Made by a program: the position numbers and the translations under genes
Notes under the pieces: generated by a model
The model's input: the letters and a program-made list of their open reading frames with translations, nothing else
What the model was told of the DNA's origin: nothing
The model's database searches: none
Shown here: positions 5,821 through 9,796 of the stretch, in pieces
How positions within the stretch are numbered: the first letter of the stretch is position 1
How the letters are laid out: every line of letters starts with the position of its first letter
NCBI GenBank assembly: GCA_013153415.1
Contig: JAADEO010000014.1
Coordinates: 1-9,796 of the forward strand
Source of the DNA: Deltaproteobacteria bacterium
GTDB lineage: Bacteria; Desulfobacterota; Anaeroferrophillalia; Anaeroferrophillales; Tharpellaceae
Length of the DNA: 9,796 bases
Direction: 5' to 3'

Positions 5821-8670
5821 AAACCCATTAAGCGACCGGCAGCAGGAGAGATATTGTTCGCTTTGGCCGGGCTGCTGGCCGCGGTCGTACTGACGGGGTT
5901 GGCGTTGTCGGGAAGCGGCTGCGCCGGGCAGTGGGATCGTTATCTGCCGACGGCTCTGGCCGGGCTGCTGGCCGGGTTCATGCTGGGAAAGGGTAGGCGG
6001 GAGTTGCGAAATCCGCTCTCCGGTGATGGCGTGACGGAAAATTCCGCTTTCATGCAGATGATAATCGATCACATCCCGGCGCCGATCTATTTGAAAGACA
6101 GCAAGGGCAAGTATATCTTCGTCAATCGGCAATATGAGTTGTTGACGGGGCTCAAACGGGAGACGATCATCGCCGCCGATGATTTCGCGCTTTTTCCGGA
6201 AGAGATCGCCAGCCTGTTCCGTTCTCAGGATGAGGAGGTTCTCAAGAGCGGCCATCCACTGGAGTTCGAAGAGTGTGTGGAGCTGGCAACCGGAACCTGC
6301 TCTTTCATCACCCTCAAATTCCCCTTGCTGGATGAAAATAACCGGCCCCATGCCGTGGGTGGCTTCTGTACCGATATCACCAACCGTCTCGAGACCGAGA
6401 AGGAGCTTGAGGTCGAAAGAAATTTCTCTACCGCGGTACTTGAGAGCTTGCCGGGAATTTTCTATGTCTGCGATGCCGATTGCCGGCTGGTGCGTTGGAA
6501 CCGCAACCTCGAAGAACTGGTTTCCCGGCCGGCTGCGGAACTGGCCGGCAGTTTCGTCGAGGAGTGGCTTGCCGAAGCCGACCGGAAGCTTTTCCGGAAG
6601 GGTTTCAGGCGGGTTCTGGAAGCCGGCCGGCTCCAGGGTCGCCTGCATCTCGATTTTCGGGATGGCCGTCAGGTTCCTTTCTATTTCAGTGCCTGCCGCT
6701 TGGAAATCGAGGGCCGTTCCTATGTTCTGGGTGTCGGTTCCGATGTGTCACGCGAGCTCCGCTCTCGCCAGGCCTTGAAACAGTCCTATGATTTTCTCCA
6801 GACCGTGATCGATGCCAACCCTGATCCGATGATGCTGATCAGTCCGGACCATCAGGTTGTGCTGGCCAATTCCGCCCTGGCTTCGCTGTCCCGTTTTCAC
6901 CAGGGAGATCCGGTTGAGAAAGGACTGAAGTGCCACCAGTTTCTCTTCAATTCGGATGAACTCTGCTCGGAAACCGATTGTCCTATCGCCCGGGTTGTGA
7001 CGAGTCGGAAGAAGATTGCCGTTACCCTGCGTATCGCCCTGCGGGATGGCGGTACCGGTACTTTCGAAGTGCTGATGGCCCCGGTTTTCAATCGCTCTGG
7101 CGAGGTTGTCCAGGTTATCGCCTCATTCCGCAATATCAGCGAGAGAATAGCGGCGGAAAAGAGGCTGCGGGAACGCGAGTCCAAGATCAAAACCATCCTC
7201 CAGACGGCACCCACCGGGATAGGGGTGATTTGCAATCGGGTTTTCCAGGAGGTCAATGAGCGGTTCTGCAAGATGGTCGGTTACTCCGAGGACGAGCTTA
7301 TCGGTGCCGATTTCAGAATGGTCTACCCCTCCGATGAGGAGTACCGGCAGATTCTCCGCAAACAGAGAGAACACCAGCTCAGGCAGGATGCCGGGGCCGT
7401 CGAATCCCATCTCAAGTGCAAAGATGGCAGCATTATCGATATCCTGGTCTCATGGTCGCCGCTCGATCCGGATGATTCTGCGGCCGGAGTGGTGTTCAAT
7501 ACTCTGGACATCTCCCGTCTGAAAAAGCTGGAAAAGCATCTGGCCCAGTCCCAGAAGCTGGAAACCATTGGCAAGCTGGCCGGAGGTGTGGCTCATGATT
7601 TCAATAATATCCTTACTATTATCACCAATTACAGTCAGCTGATCCAGGAAAAACTGGAGGCCGATGATCCTCTTTTGCATTACGTTGAACAGATCGAGAA
7701 GGCCGGCAGCCTGGCGGCCGACCTGACCAGGCAGCTATTGGGTTTCAGTCGGCGGCAACTGATTATACCTGAATTTTTTGATCTCAACCGGATGATTTCC
7801 GAGATGAGTGAAGTGCTGGAGAGGATTATCAGTAAGGAGATCAGCCTGGAAATCAAACTCGATGAAGGGCCGGGGATGGTTTATGCGGATCCCGGCCAGT
7901 TGAAACAGGTGATCATGAACCTGATCGTCAATGCCAGGGATGCGGTGATGGAAACCGACGGGAAGCGCGAGAAGGTGATCCGCATCGCCACGGCCAGGGA
8001 ATATCTGGATGCGAACCGGATAGCGGAACTCCAGGATGATATAGTCGCCGGCTGGTATTTACGCATCGAGGTCGAGGACAACGGTATCGGGATGAGCGAG
8101 GAGGTCCTCAGCCACATCTTCGAGCCCTTTTTCACCACCAAGAAAGTCGGCCGGGGTTCGGGAATGGGGTTGGCGACCGTTTATGGCATCGTCCGCCAGA
8201 ACCGGGGAGCGCTCTCCTGTTGGAGCCGCCCGGGAGAGGGAACGCGTTTTACGATCTACTGGCCGCCGGCCAGTGATGAAAAACAGACCTCCCCGTCCGG
8301 AAGCGATACCTCCGACAGAACTATCCTGGTGGCGGAAGACAATGAGCAGATCCGGGAGATGATAAGCTGCCAGCTGCGGATGGCCGGCTACACGGTGGTT
8401 GAGGCTGAAAATGGATGGGAGGCCCTCGAAAGGGTCAGAAAACAGCCGGGTTCGATCGATCTCATCTTTGCCGATGTCGTCATGCCGGTCATGGATGGTG
8501 TCGAGATGTTTGAGCGTTTGCGGGAGATGGCTCCCGATATCCCTATTCTTTTCGGTTCCGGATATGCCACCGAAAAATTGCCGGCCGGGATTTTCACCCG
8601 GGACAACTTCATCTCAAAGCCCTACGATTCCCGGGAAATCCTCTCCCGGATCAGGCAACTGCTCGAATAA
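5818..8670 (+). CDS. Membrane-anchored hybrid sensor histidine kinase, PAS x4-HisKA-HATPase-REC
   Basis: The protein has 950 residues from ATG 5818, or 961 from TTG 5785. Two close hydrophobic segments (about 11-30 and 43-57) form an N-terminal hairpin with almost no periplasmic loop, so sensing is probably cytoplasmic or in the membrane. Four PAS-like domains follow (about 75-190, 202-315, 322-442, 450-568). PAS3 holds three Cys (C372, C383, C388). The HisKA helix has the AHDFNN motif with phospho-acceptor H593. The ATPase domain shows NARDA (N705), DNGIGM (D754) and a GSGMGLA lid region. A C-terminal receiver starts near residue 837, with the acidic pair in VAEDNE, phospho-acceptor D886 in FADVVMPVMDG, and a conserved Lys in ISKPYD. 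There is no Hpt or output domain and no response regulator gene nearby, so the signal must pass to a partner elsewhere or the receiver must regulate the kinase itself. It follows the carbohydrate gene closely and is probably in the same transcript. The signal is unknown. Confidence 0.93.
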   Translation: MKPIKRPAAGEILFALAGLLAAVVLTGLALSGSGCAGQWDRYLPTALAGLLAGFMLGKGRRELRNPLSGDGVTENSAFMQMIIDHIPAPIYLKDSKGKYIFVNRQYELLTGLKRETIIAADDFALFPEEIASLFRSQDEEVLKSGHPLEFEECVELATGTCSFITLKFPLLDENNRPHAVGGFCTDITNRLETEKELEVERNFSTAVLESLPGIFYVCDADCRLVRWNRNLEELVSRPAAELAGSFVEEWLAEADRKLFRKGFRRVLEAGRLQGRLHLDFRDGRQVPFYFSACRLEIEGRSYVLGVGSDVSRELRSRQALKQSYDFLQTVIDANPDPMMLISPDHQVVLANSALASLSRFHQGDPVEKGLKCHQFLFNSDELCSETDCPIARVVTSRKKIAVTLRIALRDGGTGTFEVLMAPVFNRSGEVVQVIASFRNISERIAAEKRLRERESKIKTILQTAPTGIGVICNRVFQEVNERFCKMVGYSEDELIGADFRMVYPSDEEYRQILRKQREHQLRQDAGAVESHLKCKDGSIIDILVSWSPLDPDDSAAGVVFNTLDISRLKKLEKHLAQSQKLETIGKLAGGVAHDFNNILTIITNYSQLIQEKLEADDPLLHYVEQIEKAGSLAADLTRQLLGFSRRQLIIPEFFDLNRMISEMSEVLERIISKEISLEIKLDEGPGMVYADPGQLKQVIMNLIVNARDAVMETDGKREKVIRIATAREYLDANRIAELQDDIVAGWYLRIEVEDNGIGMSEEVLSHIFEPFFTTKKVGRGSGMGLATVYGIVRQNRGALSCWSRPGEGTRFTIYWPPASDEKQTSPSGSDTSDRTILVAEDNEQIREMISCQLRMAGYTVVEAENGWEALERVRKQPGSIDLIFADVVMPVMDGVEMFERLREMAPDIPILFGSGYATEKLPAGIFTRDNFISKPYDSREILSRIRQLLE

Positions 8671-8694
8671 ACGCCGAAGCGTCTTTTTCTTTTT
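8671..8694. terminator. Small hairpin, possible weak terminator on either strand
   Basis: ACGC (8671-8674) pairs with GCGT (8679-8682) around a four-base loop just after the kinase stop codon. On the plus strand it is followed by CTTTTTCTTTTT. On the minus strand the loop reads TTCG closed by C-G, the very stable UUCG tetraloop, and is followed by TTTATT. The stem is only 4-5 bp, so function is uncertain. It is the only candidate for ending the minus-strand transcript in this gap. Confidence 0.4.
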
Positions 8695-8698
8695 CGCT

Positions 8699-8736
8699 AC
8701 CGCCATCCGTTTCTTCTCCTTCGGATGGCGGTTTTT
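8699..8736 (+). terminator. Rho-independent terminator of the plus-strand operon
   Basis: A perfect 11-bp stem, ACCGCCATCCG (8699-8709) with CGGATGGCGGT (8722-8732), encloses a 12-base pyrimidine-rich loop. TTTTT at 8732-8736 follows, with its first T in the stem. This is a strong intrinsic terminator for transcripts leaving the sensor kinase gene. On the minus strand the hairpin is followed by A-rich, not T-rich, sequence, so it should act in one direction only. Its T tract touches the stop codon of the convergent gene. Confidence 0.85.
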
Positions 8737-9796
8737 CATTTCAGGGCATCCTCGGCGTCATCGAAACCGATATCGAAGCACTGCTCGTCATCACCGAAGA
8801 CATAATAGAGACGGTCGTTCTGAACCATCAGGCCGAACTGGACCTGTTCCAGGCCTTCAAGATCCTCGAGAAAATCCTCGAAATCGATGGAGGGATGCAG
8901 AAACATGCCGGGATCGGCTTTGTAACGATAGATTTTGGTCAGATTCTGTCCCCGGCTCCGGGAGATGAAACGACCATGCTTTTTCAGGGCCCGGCGCAGG
9001 ATGCGGGACCAGCCGTGATCATGGAAACCGCAGAACTGGAGGCTGTATTCGAAGCCCTCGTTGAGTTTGCGCTGCCAGTCGGCTACCACCTCGTGAACTC
9101 CGACCTTCTCACTGATGACTTTAGCGCAGTTGCGCATGGCGTTGATGATGCTGGCCTTCTTATTCTCGCCGGTGCCGTAGACATCCCGGCTGAAGGAGAC
9201 GACATCGTGCGATGGAATATTGTAGAAACGCAGGGTCAGCCCGACTCGGGATTTGTAATAGCGGCCGTCGATCTGGCGGACGTCTTCGGGATTGACGTCG
9301 AGAGCGCCGTAGAGCAGGTAGTTGACCTCAGTCGAGTTGTGGATGAAGCTTCTGAAGACTTCGCTGGTGCTTTTGCCGGCGGCCATGGCTTTGAGCATCG
9401 CTTCGGGGGGTGGGGCGATCCGGAAACCGGCTTCGGAAAAATACTCCTCGAGCAGGTTGTTGATGCGGTCGAGGAACGCCTTACGGCTGGAGTCGAGATT
9501 CGGTGGCAGGGTCCGGAAGATGATGCCGATATTGACCTGGGGCCGGTCCATACTCTTCAAAGTCGACTGGTTTTTCCGGTTGATGATCTCCATGATGCCG
9601 GTTTTACTGACACTGCAGAAGAAAACCGGCTTGACGCTGCCGTCCGGGCGGGGTTTTTTGTTCAATACCCGGCGGATGGTGACCAGTCTCTCGGCTTCCC
9701 GGTGGACCTGCTCTTTCGCGGCGTCGGGAATCTTGCGGTTGCCGAGCATGGTCAGGGCCCGGTCGAGAGCCAGGTGCCGGGCCTTGCTTTCAGCCT
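8736..9796 (-). CDS. Uncharacterised protein, 5' end outside the window (CsgG/FlgT-like layout possible)
   Basis: The minus-strand frame runs from the window edge to a TGA at 8738-8736 and gives at least 352 residues. An ATG exists at 9749-9747, but no Shine-Dalgarno precedes it and the frame stays open for 15 more codons of plausible sequence (ESKARHLALDRALT), so the true start probably lies beyond 9796. I do not recognise a named family with certainty. What can be seen is an N-terminal helical part, then a stretch resembling a CsgG/TolB-type alpha/beta unit: VNIGIIFRTL, a helix with LLEEYFSEAGFRI, then VNYLLYGALDV, VGLTLRFYNIP and a GTGENKKASIINAMRNCAKVI helix. A C-terminal part (WSRILRRALKKHG to LYYVFGDD) is rich in acidic residues. 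This order recalls FlgT/LPP20/CsgG-like envelope proteins, an inference from pattern only. The gene converges on the sensor kinase operon and has its own promoter outside the window. The coding status is supported by length and by regular amino-acid composition. Confidence 0.75.
   Translation of the reverse strand, partial: AESKARHLALDRALTMLGNRKIPDAAKEQVHREAERLVTIRRVLNKKPRPDGSVKPVFFCSVSKTGIMEIINRKNQSTLKSMDRPQVNIGIIFRTLPPNLDSSRKAFLDRINNLLEEYFSEAGFRIAPPPEAMLKAMAAGKSTSEVFRSFIHNSTEVNYLLYGALDVNPEDVRQIDGRYYKSRVGLTLRFYNIPSHDVVSFSRDVYGTGENKKASIINAMRNCAKVISEKVGVHEVVADWQRKLNEGFEYSLQFCGFHDHGWSRILRRALKKHGRFISRSRGQNLTKIYRYKADPGMFLHPSIDFEDFLEDLEGLEQVQFGLMVQNDRLYYVFGDDEQCFDIGFDDAEDALK

Noticed and set aside
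4692..5828. Long open frame on the minus strand opposite the carbohydrate gene (378 codons)
   Set aside because: It shows no recognisable domain and has shadow-like composition, while the plus frame matches a known family across its length.
8399..8968. Plus-strand open frame crossing the kinase end, the terminator and the convergent gene
   Set aside because: It runs through a strong terminator hairpin and its product is Arg/Ser-rich without a domain.

Overview
The window is GC-rich by inspection and densely packed. It looks like the chromosome of a Gram-negative bacterium, and a member of the former Deltaproteobacteria (Desulfobacterota or related) is my best guess. The guess rests on the gene types: a dedicated ACP next to a serine palmitoyltransferase-like enzyme, a long multi-PAS hybrid histidine kinase, and a surface carbohydrate biosynthesis protein. 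The sequence alone cannot fix the taxon.

Positions 1-5765 carry five plus-strand genes in one tight series. They are the 3' end of an acyl carrier protein gene, an alpha-oxoamine synthase most like bacterial serine palmitoyltransferase (Spt), a complete MsbA-type ABC exporter half-transporter, a phospholipase D superfamily protein with two HxK motifs, and a GT-B-like surface carbohydrate biosynthesis protein. Two of the junctions are 4-base start/stop overlaps, which suggests translational coupling. The largest gap among them is 78 bases. A sixth plus-strand gene, a membrane-anchored hybrid sensor kinase (four PAS-like domains, HisKA, HATPase, receiver), follows after about 20-50 bases depending on its start. 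It is probably cotranscribed.

Read together, the first five genes suggest a sphingoid-lipid pathway. The ACP and Spt would make a 3-keto long-chain base from an acyl-ACP and serine. The PLD-like protein and the glycosyltransferase-like protein could modify a lipid headgroup, and the ABC exporter could flip the product across the inner membrane. Only the ACP/Spt pairing has solid precedent; the coupling to the other genes is inferred from gene order. No ceramide synthase or ceramide reductase gene is visible here, and such genes could lie upstream of position 1.

The kinase gene ends at 8670. Between 8671 and 8735 there is a compact double-hairpin region with a strong plus-strand terminator. 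A convergent minus-strand gene (8736 to beyond 9796) runs off the right edge. It encodes a protein I cannot name with confidence; its layout recalls CsgG/FlgT-like envelope proteins. No tRNA, rRNA, CRISPR array, insertion sequence or other mobile element was seen.
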